Shown piece after piece: positions 51,546 to 61,233 of a stretch of DNA of 64,000 bases (positions are counted from its first letter, which is position 1; the number at the start of each line of letters is the position of its first letter). Below the pieces are notes generated by a model that did not search any database, was not told where the DNA came from, and was given only the letters and a program-made list of their open reading frames with translations. The stretch comes from Bradysia coprophila. Lineage: Eukaryota > Arthropoda > Insecta > Diptera > Sciaridae. Where the stretch lies: NCBI RefSeq assembly GCF_014529535.1, contig NW_023503374.1, positions 4,588,001-4,652,000 of the forward strand, in the 5' to 3' direction. The translations under genes and the position numbers were made by a program.

Positions 51546-52811
51546 ATGCCTAAGTAGTTACACTCATTTCTTCGATTGAAACATAAATTCATTTCCATCC
51601 ATTTCGGTCTTCTTTCCAGATCAATTCCACAAATAGTCATATCCAAAATTCCTACAGCAGCCGAGCTGACATCACCGACGCTACCCATTCCATGTTCAGT
51701 TAAAAATTGTGACAGTGTGTTAACCAACACCGGAACGCTGTACTTGCACATGCTGAAGCACCATAACATTGATACGCGGGAGTCTAACTCGAAAGCGGTC
51801 CGATTCTTTTGTCCCGAAGAGACGTGCAAGTACAGTGAGAATGTGCAGCCGAATGCAAAATCCTTTTCGTCGAAAAAGTACCTAAAGCAACACTACATGA
51901 AAGTTCATGCTAAGAAGACCCTGCCATGCAGTCGCTGTGATAAAATATTTTCTAGTCAGTCGTTTAAGAGTGCACACGAATCAATTTGCGGACAACAGTT
52001 CATTTGCTGCGAATGCAACTGGACGTACAAGTCGAAAGAGGCGTTGATGACGCATTGCAGGCGAAAGAATCATCCGTATATGAGGCCAATCGAAAATGGC
52101 AAGGAACTTATTGTCCATTCCGCTGTCAATAAATTGGTTGAAATTGCACCGAAACCATCATCCAGTACGTCTACAGATAAGTCTGTAGGATCTTCGGCAT
52201 TATTATGCACGAAAACTCAGAGTACGCAAACACTTCCTGTCGATAACTCCGATACGAATTTCTTGGACCATTGGAACAAACTAGCCACCGAACCTAGTCC
52301 GAACAAAGACAGTAAACTGAGTAGAGTAAAGCCAAAATGCGTGAAAAGTGAACAGACCAGTACCAGCAACAAAACATTTCGTAATTTGGACATTTTCGAT
52401 ACAGAAAGTAGTACATTGATGACCATAAGCAGTTACGCACAAACCGACAAAAATCTGAACAATTTGAACTACGTCGAAGACGACAGTCTGTCGTACTTCG
52501 GATCGGAGAATTTCCAAACAGAACTGTGTCATAACGAAACCCAGACCGAATACCGACTGTTCCAGGAAAATATTAACGAATCCACCAGCAGCGATCAGTT
52601 GGATCAAATGCTTTACAGCAACATGCATACGCAGACTTGTGACGAAATACTATCCGAATTGGGTCTTGCCGACATTCAAACTCAAACGAATTGGCCAGTA
52701 ACGGATTACAGTGACTTGTTGGTGTCGACGGAGACACAAACTATTGATTCAACGTTTCTGCTGGGAAATTCGTCGTCGACGCAAACGCAAACCATTTGGG
52801 AGAATTTTTGA
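51546..52811 (+). CDS. ATMIN: ATMIN/ASCIZ-like zinc-finger transcription factor
   Basis: The main exon is 51,620-52,811 after the acceptor TCTTCTTTCCAG. A tiny first exon 51,546-51,553 (ATGCCTAA, context CAAC) and a 66-base intron join in phase and give 399 residues. This start is tentative, as the main exon has no suitable ATG. Four zinc fingers occupy residues about 25-165: CSVKNC...HMLKHH, CPEETC...HYMKVH, CSRC...HESIC and CCEC...HCRRKNH. A Ser/Thr-rich half follows with at least seven TQT/AQT motifs (QSTQT, YAQT, ETQTE, HTQTC, QTQTN, ETQTI, STQTQT). In this family the fingers activate the dynein light chain LC8 gene, and the TQT ladder binds LC8 to switch the activity off, a feedback sensor. 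This layout identifies the orthologue. Confidence 0.9.
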
Positions 52812-52846
52812 TTTAGCGGAATTGTTAAAATCTCATTTTTATGTTT

Positions 52847-52852
52847 AATAAA
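52847..52852 (+). promoter_or_regulatory. Polyadenylation signal AATAAA
   Basis: A canonical hexamer 36 bases after the stop codon of the ATMIN-like gene. Confidence 0.7.
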
Positions 52853-53063
52853 TCTGTGACTCTTCCTGGAGAAACCGAGACTGTTTTCAAAGTGACTACG
52901 TTAACTACCCCTACGAAGCTGTATCATCTGAGTAAATCGTGGAGTGGCAGTGTCACGGTGATGTATACTTCTTTACCTAATTGAAAAAGCACGTCCTCGT
53001 AGTAGATTCTGTTTCCGTTTTCCTATTAATTTAAGGAATAATAGTTCTGGTTGATGGAGAACA

Positions 53064-53278
53064 GGGGACGTCAGTGAAATTTAGACAAGAATTTCTTTTC
53101 ACCTGGTCCACTCATACAAACAAAAGTGCTTGTAGTTTAACGAGTGAAATAGTTGCATACACTCGTGTGGCAGTTGTGAAACCATTTAAAGACGTATGGG
53201 TAGATTTATTTATTTGAACGGATCAGCTGAAAAGCAGCTGAAGTAAATTGATGTATAAATTTCAATGACGTCCCCTGC
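53064..53278. mobile_element. MITE, 215 bp
   Basis: CAGGGGACGTCAGTGAAATTT on the left pairs with AAATTTCAATGACGTCCCCTG on the right, with one mismatch or so. The right interior GATCAGCTGAAAAGCAGCTG is shared with the next element. Confidence 0.7.
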
Positions 53279-53317
53279 ATGAGACCAGGACTGATTTTAT
53301 ACATTTCGGCAAACGTA

Positions 53318-53519
53318 CAGTCAAAGGCAGTCAATTTTCAGCATAAATTAGCTTCAGCTGTTTTTCAGCTGATCCATACAAACAATCACAACCGTTTATA
53401 CGTCTTTATACGGTTTTACCACTATCATGCGCGTGCGTGTAGCAGTTTTGATTGTATGTGTGGATCAGCTGAAAAACAGCTGAAGCAAATTTATGCTGAA
53501 AATTGACTGCCTTTGACTG
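53318..53519. mobile_element. MITE, 202 bp, TA target site
   Basis: The ends CAGTCAAAGGCAGTCAATTT and its complement are flanked by TA on both sides (53,316-53,317 and 53,520-53,521). Inner arms with TTCAGCTGTTTTTCAGCTGA also pair. The TA duplication fits Tc1/mariner-type mobilisation. A decayed relative is at 33,100. Confidence 0.8.
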
Positions 53520-53582
53520 TATCACTGATCACTTATATTCTTACTTCGACATGACTATATGGTTTCATAGTCAGACGAAACT

Positions 53583-53693
53583 GCACATGGCTAAATTGTT
53601 GCCTACATTTCGGGGAAAAATTATTATTATTTTGATGATAATGTTGGACTCGCACCCTTTTTCGATAAACGTAGGCAACAATTTAGCCATGTG
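53583..53693. repeat. Short inverted repeat
   Basis: GCACATGGCTAAATTGTTGC pairs with GCAACAATTTAGCCATGTG around a 65-base loop. Confidence 0.6.
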
Positions 53694-53892
53694 TAGATTC
53701 GTGTTAAAGCAAATATTCGTATCCAAACAACTTTGTACGTTTCATACGCTCTCAAACAATAACATTTATCTAGCCTACATTTAGGCGATATATCAATTAG
53801 TCAGATGAATTCTTCCTAGTCGTAGTTCGGAAGTCACGTTAGGTCGGTGGAACCAAAACATAAAAAAAAGTAAAACTGTTAAAGCACTTTAA

Positions 53893-54300
53893 GAGGCACC
53901 GGTACTTTTCCGAAAAGCATACATTAGGGCGATTTTTAAATACAGGATTTTAGTTTACTTTTGATGATATCTTTCCATCAGAATCCTTTTTCAAAAATGT
54001 ACGACCGCAATTCCGACCACGAATGTGTTAGCTTTTAACAGAAAATAGATTTGGTTGTAACAATTTGACCAGCTCTGAGAGCAATGAGCAGTTTATGAAA
54101 ATTTCATGAAACTACTCACTTTTCTCAGAGCTGATCAAACGACTACAACCAAAACTAATTTTTATATAAAGCTAGCAGATTCGTGGTCGGAATTGCGGTC
54201 GTACATTTTTCAAAAAGGATTCTAATGAAAAGATATTAACAAAAATGAAATAAGAAACACGCAAATGTAGGCTACAATTTTAGCTAAGTGCCGGTGCCTC
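53893..54300. mobile_element. TTAA-flanked foldback MITE, copy 1
   Basis: 408 bp with ends GAGGCACCGGTAC and the complement GTGCCGGTGCCTC, flanked by TTAA at 53,889-53,892 and 54,301-54,304. The inner arms pair again (CGACCGCAATTCCGACCACG against CGTGGTCGGAATTGCGGTCG). TTAA sites point to piggyBac-type movement. Confidence 0.82.
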
Positions 54301-54422
54301 TTAAAATGTCTTACTTATAAATCTCTGGGTTTTTCTTTTTTGTTCATTTTCAAACTAATTGTTCTCTTTGAAAAAACGTAACAAAAATGGGGCACAAAAT
54401 TCAGCACAATTATAAAACATCC

Positions 54423-54783
54423 GGTACTTTTTGAAAGTCTTTTAGGGATATTCACGGGTCAGTAAAACCACTATTCTTGAAACTTTGCTATATTTTTTTT
54501 GCCACCTCGCTCCACTAGTAAGAAGAACTTGGGTCTAGTGCTGAAAAAATCAACATTACAATACGTGTAACACAACATACTATTTCATAACCGACCACGG
54601 TTTCGATTGCTCAGCAATTATCTTCAGAATTCCTTGAATGATTCATGGTCATTAAAAAAACCGTGAAGATGATTGCTTGGCAATCGAAACCGTTGTCGGT
54701 TATGTAAATAAAAATAGCACAATTTCATGAATAGTGGTTTTATTGACTACTAGTGACTCGCTAAAAGGCTTTCAAAAAGTACA
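54423..54783. mobile_element. Foldback element, 361 bp
   Basis: The outer arms GTACTTTTTGAAAGTCTTTT and AAAAGGCTTTCAAAAAGTAC pair. A second inner palindrome (54,587-54,703: CATAACCGACCACGGTTTCG with its near complement) lies inside. Confidence 0.7.
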
Positions 54784-54879
54784 AGATTACTTTTGAAGGA
54801 AAACTTGGTATGTGAGTCATAACTTACCCCACTTCGAGAAACCTTTGCAGATTGTTTAAATTTATGTAATCTGCTCCAA

Positions 54880-54960
54880 TGAAAGTATAAACCAGGTATG
54901 GTCTATTCACACAAACCGGAGGACATAGCGATTTCATATAAACAAAATCACCTCTCATGA
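54880..54960 (-). repeat. Repeat shared with 50,620-50,700
   Basis: On the minus strand it reads TTTATATGAAATCG, CCTCCGG and AGACCATACCTGGTTT in the same order as the plus strand at 50.6 kb. It lies directly beyond the simple-repeat tail of the LINE fragment. Its origin is unknown. Confidence 0.5.
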
Positions 54961-54969
54961 GAAGTATGT

Positions 54970-55430
54970 CCTCCTTCTTCTTCTTCTTCTTTTTCAGCCT
55001 GTTTCTATCCACTGCTGGATGTAGGCCTCTCCAACTTCTTTCCATTTCGTACGATCCATTGCCATTTGCTGCCAGTTTGTACCTGCAATATTCTTAATTC
55101 CGTTTGTCCATCTCTCTGGTGGTCTACCTATAGCTCGTCTTTTATATGGTCGCCAGTTCATGATCTTTTTGGTCCAACGTTCGTCTGTCCTTCTTGCAAT
55201 ATGTCCCGCCCAGCTCCATTTCAGAGATGCTATTCTTTCCATGACATCAACGACCCTGGTTTGTTGTCGAATCCATTGATTCGTCATTCTGTCTCTGAGT
55301 GTTATTCCAAGCATACTCCGTTCCATGGCTCTTTGTGTCACTCTCAATTTATCTTCGGATGCTTTCGTTAAAGTTAACGTTTCCGCTCCATAAGTGAGCA
55401 CTGGAAGGACACAAGTCCTCCGCTACATAG
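54970..55430 (-). pseudogene. LINE 3' end, longer intact frame
   Basis: A minus-strand frame (55,401-54,994) reads LTYGAETLTLTKASEDKLRV, then RAMERSMLGITLRDRMTNQW, WAGHIARRTDERW, RRAIGRPPERW and AYIQQWIETG. This is the C-terminal tail of a non-LTR reverse transcriptase. The frame is open here, unlike the copy at 24.6 kb, but the fragment lacks everything upstream. It ends in a (GAA)n tail at about 54,973-54,990. It is a 5'-truncated insertion, probably RTE-like. Confidence 0.85.
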
Positions 55431-55625
55431 AAAGTTTGACATTCGACCATTCCTTGTGTTGACGTTCATTGATCTGCACAGGTTTCTCCAAGTGGGTTAA
55501 GTAAGTTATGACTCACAAACCAAGTTTTTCTTTTAAAATTAACACATTTTTGCGTGCCTTAATTGTTGTACTCTTTCAAAAAAAAAAACGAGCCGTCAGA
55601 ACAGTCGGAGCGTTTGCTGCGACTG

Positions 55626-56663
55626 AGCCCCGTACAAACCCGTACATCTATTGCGTACGTGACCCGAGTTCGTCCGTCGCCCTACTCTTACCGTAAGCCT
55701 ACTGCGCCCGTAAACGTCGGTAAAGTAAAATTCTTATGAAATGTGTACGTCTCAAAAATTGCGCATAGCGCAATTACGAAGCCCCGTCCGACGTTCCTTT
55801 CAAATGTAACACAAATTTCGAATTGACCTAAAATTAAGTAAGTATCATTTTCACCGATTTATATTGATTTTACAAAAATCCAAAATGGCGGCCTACGGCC
55901 ATTTTGTTAGGAGGTGGAAAGTAGTACGGCTGCTTTACATTCGTTAAAACCTTTCAAACAAAAAAAAAATTGAAATTCGGTCAAAGTTTACTCGAGATAT
56001 TAACAAAAAAACACCACCTTCACTGCACGGCCGAGTAGCCACATATAAGCTCACTCCAAGAGACCTAGCTCACGCTCCGGTGAATCGAATTTCATAAACT
56101 TTTTTTCCCCTGATTGGTACGGTCAATACCTATCTAATAAAGCAAAATCCATCTAAATACGTTCAAATTTGGCCAACCTACAAGCAAAAACGGCTTGCCG
56201 CCCTGTACCTAGTTCACACCAAGGGGTCTAACTCACGAGTCGGTCATCCAATTTTCATAAACTTTTTTTTTGTCGATCGGTATTGTAAATACCTTTCATT
56301 TGACGTATCACTCACAAGTGTAGTGCTTAAATGTCTGGAGATATCGTCGAAAAACAGTTAGGCACTTATTGGGCCCCAGCTCTGGAAGGGTCGACCCAAA
56401 ATCGCCCATCTTCGAACTTAGCCTCACTATTTTGACTATCTTTCAGGGAAAAAAAATTTTTGAAATCGGATTTGATTTACTCAAGATATCGACGTGACAG
56501 ACGGACGGACAGACGGACGGACGGACGGACGGACAAAATTTTTATTGCGGATTTGTTATCTATGAACATAGGCAAACACTTTGCCCTTACCGTCTGCTTC
56601 GAATTCCATCAATTACACACGGCATCGTAATCCTATAAGCCCCTTCGTACTTCGTACGGGGCT
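55626..56663 (-). mobile_element. AGCCCCGTAC repeat, copy 3
   Basis: 1038 bp, inverted relative to copy 2. The left end AGCCCCGTAC and right end GTACGGGGCT are exact. It contains the (GACG)n run at about 56,500-56,535. Similarity to copy 2 continues left to about 55,585 (ACGAGCCGTCAGAACAGTCG). The 62-codon frame 55,508-55,696 reads the border and is not a gene. Confidence 0.78.
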
Positions 56664-56680
56664 AAAAAGATTTTGGTTAA

Positions 56681-57065
56681 GAGGCACCGGTACTTACCTA
56701 AAATTGTAGCCTACATTTGAGTGCCTCATATTTCATTTTTGATGATATCTTTCCATCAGAATCCTTTTTGAAAAATGTACGACCGCAATTCCGACCACGA
56801 ATGTGTTAGCTTTCAACATAAAATACATTTGGTTCATTGGTTGTAGTCGTTTGACCAGCTCTGAGAAAAGTGGGCAGTTTAACGAAATTTTCATAAACTG
56901 CTCACGTTTCTCAGAGCCAGTCAAACTGCTACAACCAAATCCATTTTCTTTCTAACTATCTAACAAATTCGTGGTCGTTGTTGCTGAAAATGAATTCTGG
57001 TGGAGAAATATCATCAAAAGAAAACTAAAATCCATTCTTTAAAAACAGCAAAGCATCGATGCCTC
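56681..57065. mobile_element. TTAA-flanked foldback MITE, copy 2
   Basis: 385 bp with ends GAGGCACCGGTAC and CATCGATGCCTC, flanked by TTAA at 56,677-56,680 and 57,066-57,069. It is the same family as 53,893-54,300 and sits 18 bp from the end of the AGCCCCGTAC copy 3. Confidence 0.8.
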
Positions 57066-57069
57066 TTAA

Positions 57070-57626
57070 ATAAACAAATCAGACAAGGACTAGGATAAAA
57101 ACTACTTTTGAAAGTATTTTCTATTGTGAGTAGCCCAGCCAGTTGTGTATACGTTGATGAGTACGTAATTTTTAACAGAATGTGCTGTACTGAATGAGCA
57201 CAGATTCAACGAACCTCTAAGTAGTACGTGAGCCTTTCAGTCTACCTCAGCAAACGTATGCCATGCACCGAGACGGAGGAATACATTTCGGTTTCAGTCA
57301 ACTGTTTTAATCTTGAGTTTGATTTCCATGAGTAAAGAAGCTTTTTGTCGACAAATCAAAATGTTTTTTTACGTTTGATGATCTGAAATTTATTGAGCTT
57401 TCGTTTTTCCAACGGTACAACTATAGTTCATGAAGCCTTTTATTTCAGTTTAAAAAAAAATTAATTTCAATTGAATTATTATCATAATTCGTCTTATTAT
57501 AACGTCGTCACGTAAATATTATGTAACTATATTGTAATTATACCAAGTTATTGGTATGTAGATTGCTGTAGTTAAAGATATATTTATGTTTGCATTCAAA
57601 TAGTGATCGCACTAAGTCGTGAGCAC
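57070..57626. other. 3' flank of the ZAD zinc-finger gene
   Basis: AT-rich with no gene. It likely includes the 3' UTR of the minus-strand gene. Confidence 0.45.
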
Positions 57627-59099
57627 TTAATTGACAATCCGCAACAATTCCACTTGTGATTGTCCGCCGTTTTCGCCCCGAACTTCGCTCGCAGTTGGGA
57701 CGGTTGAATGTCCAGCAAACGGTCCGCAAGAGTATGAGTTGACATCTAAACAACGATAATTGTGTGTCGTCTGATTGCATTCCGAAAATTAATTTCATAA
57801 ATTGTATACCTGAGTGGCTCTTAATGTGCTTCTCGAAATTAGATTCGTGCGTGAAAATGAAATTGCATTTTGTAGCGGGGCATGCAAACCCTGGCCCGGA
57901 ATATTCGTCTACGTGATTCAACATTTTGGATGCTGAACTGAAGTTCCGATTGCATAATTTACACTTGTTCGCAGCGTCAATTGACTCTGCTGTACGGCTC
58001 CGCTTTTTCTTTGATTTCAACTCGCCGGTGGTCTTCAGTTTAATCAATGGCAATGAGCCGCTAAAAGTATCTCTCAACTGAGGATTCTGATTCTCCACCG
58101 AACCATCCGAACCATCCAACCATTTCTTCGATATCAAAGACGAGTTCAACTCGTCAACTGTTTTCGGTTTAATCAACGGCAATGAACCGCTAGAAACATC
58201 TCCCGAGTGATGCTTCTGCTTCGAATAGTCGACTGACTCTGCTGACCGACGCAGCATTTTCTTCGGCCTCGATGTGAAAGGAGAGCTCCAATCACTGACA
58301 GATTCCGTCGATGAAAATGAATCACTCAGCTCATCATCTGGTTCAGATTTCACTTTGTGATTCGATTCTAGCTGAAGTCGCAAACTTTCGCACTCTGTAA
58401 AATCCGGTTCGATTGGGCAATGTATCACGACGGTTGAGTCAAACGGAACTATCGTTTCACGCCGCAGAATTTCCAATTTTGGTTCGGTCTTGCACTCAAC
58501 TACGGCATTTTGTACAGTTGACTCGTACGACAGTATTAATTCATGCGATTGTGATGGCTCAACCTTCTAACGAAACGGAACTATTTTCAATTGTTTGCCT
58601 CAAAATGGAACAAATATTTCAGTTACCTCACACTTAATGAAATGGTGTGGAGACTCATCACATCTTGTCGCTTCCCGCTGTTTCACTGCCAATGTGTTGG
58701 TCCGCAATCTCATGATGAAATCGTAGACGGAGTCAAGACCACCTCCACATTCTATACAAAGCATTGGAGATTGGCCATTGAACCGTATCATCTGAAAAAG
58801 TATGAGCTTAGAACGTTGTTCGTTTACGAAAAAGTGATATGTGTGTAGTAGTACATATTCAAAAACGTCAAACGATCAGAAGTACAATGCAGCAAAACAA
58901 AAACTACGAGAATCGCACATGGTTGAACAATTCAGCCAAAAACAATAAATTAATTTCCTTTGAATTTGCTTACCTTGTTGGAGTCTCCAATGAACGAAAG
59001 CTTTTCCATTTGAGACCGATTTACAGACAACATTTCTGGCTGTGGTCTGCTCGTCAGGCATACCCGACACAAATTATTTATATTGTCCAAGTTGTCCAT
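57627..59099 (-). CDS. ZAD-type C2H2 zinc-finger protein, four exons
   Basis: The exons on the minus strand are 59,099-58,974, 58,791-58,627, 58,566-57,810 and 57,745-57,627. The introns are GT-AG and in phase; the product is 388 residues. Residues about 10-80 are a zinc-finger-associated domain: CRVC in exon 1 and CIEC in exon 2 give the four zinc-binding cysteines, followed by GGGLDSVYDFIMRLRTN. ZAD proteins are arthropod transcription regulators that dimerise through this domain. A long Ser-rich acidic linker holds two near repeats (SGSLPLIKPKTVDELNSS and SGSLPLIKLKTTGELKS). Only two fingers follow, about 300-350: CKLC...HVDEY lacks the second histidine, while CPATKC...HIKSH is complete. 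So few fingers is unusual for the class. The last exon (39 residues) has no finger, and its frame is the least certain part. Confidence 0.85.
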
Positions 59100-59432
59100 T
59101 GCGTATCGAACGGCTTGTCAATTTATTATCGCTGAAACACACGACCAATTGTACTAAATCGCACTTCGAACCTCTTTGTCTGAACCTCTTTCAGCGTTTA
59201 AATGTGTGTTGTTTCATCGTCATGGCTTGGCTTTGGATTTGTATTTCTGTTAAAATTTGATGGACTAGAATGTTTCCAAAGAGGAAATTAGACGATGTGA
59301 TTTGATTGTTTACATCGAAAGGAAACTAGGTCCCACCTTTTGGGCGGGTCAGGTCCCTTGACTGACACTTTTCTAAATGTATTTTTGATTTATTCATAAA
59401 AACTTGTCAAATTTAATACATATTATATTTAC
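59100..59432. other. Upstream of the ZAD gene
   Basis: Likely promoter and 5' UTR of the minus-strand gene. No TATA box stands out. Confidence 0.4.
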
Positions 59433-59724
59433 TATAGTGTTATGATGAAAGAGAAAAAGATATTTTGACAAGTACACCAATGCAAGTTATAATAAACTAG
59501 TCTTCGGTTCTCTCGCTCTCAACGTACCACGTTGAAAGAGAAGTAAATCTTTTGACAAGTACCCCAAGGCAAGTTATAATAACTAGTCTTCGGTTTTCTC
59601 GCTCTGATCATAACAGTCTATAGACAGAACATGTTACGTTGAGAGCGAGAGGACCGAGTCTATTATAAGTTGTCTTGGGATACTTGTCAAAATATTTCTT
59701 TCTCTTTCATCATAACACTCTATA
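59433..59724. mobile_element. Foldback element, 290 bp
   Basis: TATAGTGTTATGATGAAAGA on the left pairs with TCTTTCATCATAACACTCTA on the right. Inside, the block TTTTGACAAGTAC...CTAGTCTTCGG occurs twice directly and once inverted. Confidence 0.7.
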
Positions 59725-60590
59725 TTAATGACTCCACGCAAATGACAGTAAAATCTGACAAAAAACTTTTTTTAAACCATCGAGCGTAAGGTGGAATGAT
59801 TTTTGACCACTTTTTGAGTTCTCAATTTTCTTATAAATTTTCAATTTTCATCATTTTCAATCAACTGTAAATCATAAATAAAATATTGTACTCGTGTAGA
59901 TTGTGTAAACTTTCCATTCGTATGAGCTGTCTATTATTCTGTTTGATTGCCTTTTTGTTACATCAGAGTAGATTCGAAGTGTGTTTTGGAACGAGGACTA
60001 TTTCACAAAATAAAAAAGTGCGATAGATGTTCTTCTCTTACACTTTTGCGTAAAAAAAAGGAAGTCTTCGGTACTTAATATACCTTCACGTGGTAATAAA
60101 TGAACTTTATTAGTTTTTGGTTGATCGTTAAAAATAACTCAGCTTACCGAGCTTACCAATATTTTCGGTACCAACCAATTTCGACTCTATAATGGTAAAG
60201 GGATTTAAGTTATTTGTAAATGGAGAAATTTATTGGTACACCGCGAAAAAATAATCCCTCGAAAATAATTTCCCATTCACAAAACCTTCAATCGTGAATA
60301 CAATATCACGACTCGTGTGAATTACGGCCCTCGCTTCGATCTGTCCGCAAACTTCACACTCGTAAATTTTTTACAATATTCTCTTTGATTCATTTAATTC
60401 CATGTATTTAAAAAAACTCTGTGGAAATTAGTTGAGATAATTCATCTTCTATTGCCTGCAAAAATGTAACTTTTTTATTAAAGTTTCTTTCACTTTTTGG
60501 TCAAAGTGTGCTCATTTTATAACAGGCATTATGCTGGCGTAAGATGTGGTTGTAAAGGGAGTAAAAAACTACCTACTTGATAAATGACAA
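59725..60590. other. Intergenic, no gene seen
   Basis: AT-rich with no recognisable feature. Confidence 0.4.
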
Positions 60591-61233
60591 ACAACTTGAT
60601 AGTCAACTATCAAGTTGTTAGTCAACTATCAAGTTGTTAGTCAACTATCAAGTTGTTAGTCAACTATCAAGTTGTTAGTCAACTATCAAGTTGTTAGTCA
60701 ACTATCAAGTTGTTAGTCAACTATCAAGTTGTTAGTCAACTATCAAGTTGTTAGTCAACTATCAAATTTGATAGTTGACCAACAACTTGATAGTTGACTA
60801 TCAAATCTGATAGATGACTATCAAATTTGATAGTTGACTAACAACTCGATAGTTGACTATCACATTTGATAGTTGACTAACAACTTGATAGTCATGTTGC
60901 ATTAATATGCAATGCAGTTCAAAAATACAATTTTATCAATATACCAATATCAAGTTGTTAGTCAACTATCAGATTTGATAGTTAACTATCAAGTTGTTGG
61001 TCAACTATCAAGTTGTTGGTCAACTATCAAGTTGTTGGTCAACTATCAAGTTGTTGGTCAACTATCAAGTTGTTGGTCAACTATCAAGTTGTTGGTCAAC
61101 TATCAAGTTGTTGGTCAACTATCAAGTTGTTGGTCAACTAACAAGTTGTTGATCAACTATCAAGTTGTTGGTCAACTATCAAGTTGTTGGTCAACTATCA
61201 AGTTGTTGGTCAACTATCAAATTTGATAGTCAA
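60591..61233. repeat. 19-bp tandem array that changes strand
   Basis: The unit is CAACTATCAAGTTGTTAGT. About nine direct copies run to about 60,765. Then come inverted copies (gatagttgac, caacttgatag) to about 60,895, a 55-bp unique gap, and about thirteen direct copies with GTTGTTGGT from about 60,955. The frame 60,912-61,226 simply reads the array (QLSSCWSTIKLLVNYQVVG units) and is not a gene. Confidence 0.93.

Noticed and set aside
60912..61226. 104-codon repetitive open frame
   Set aside because: It is a frame reading of the 19-bp satellite; the periodic protein is a by-product.
60591..61233. CRISPR-like array
   Set aside because: The 19-bp units abut without spacers and switch strand. 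This is a simple tandem repeat in a eukaryotic genome.
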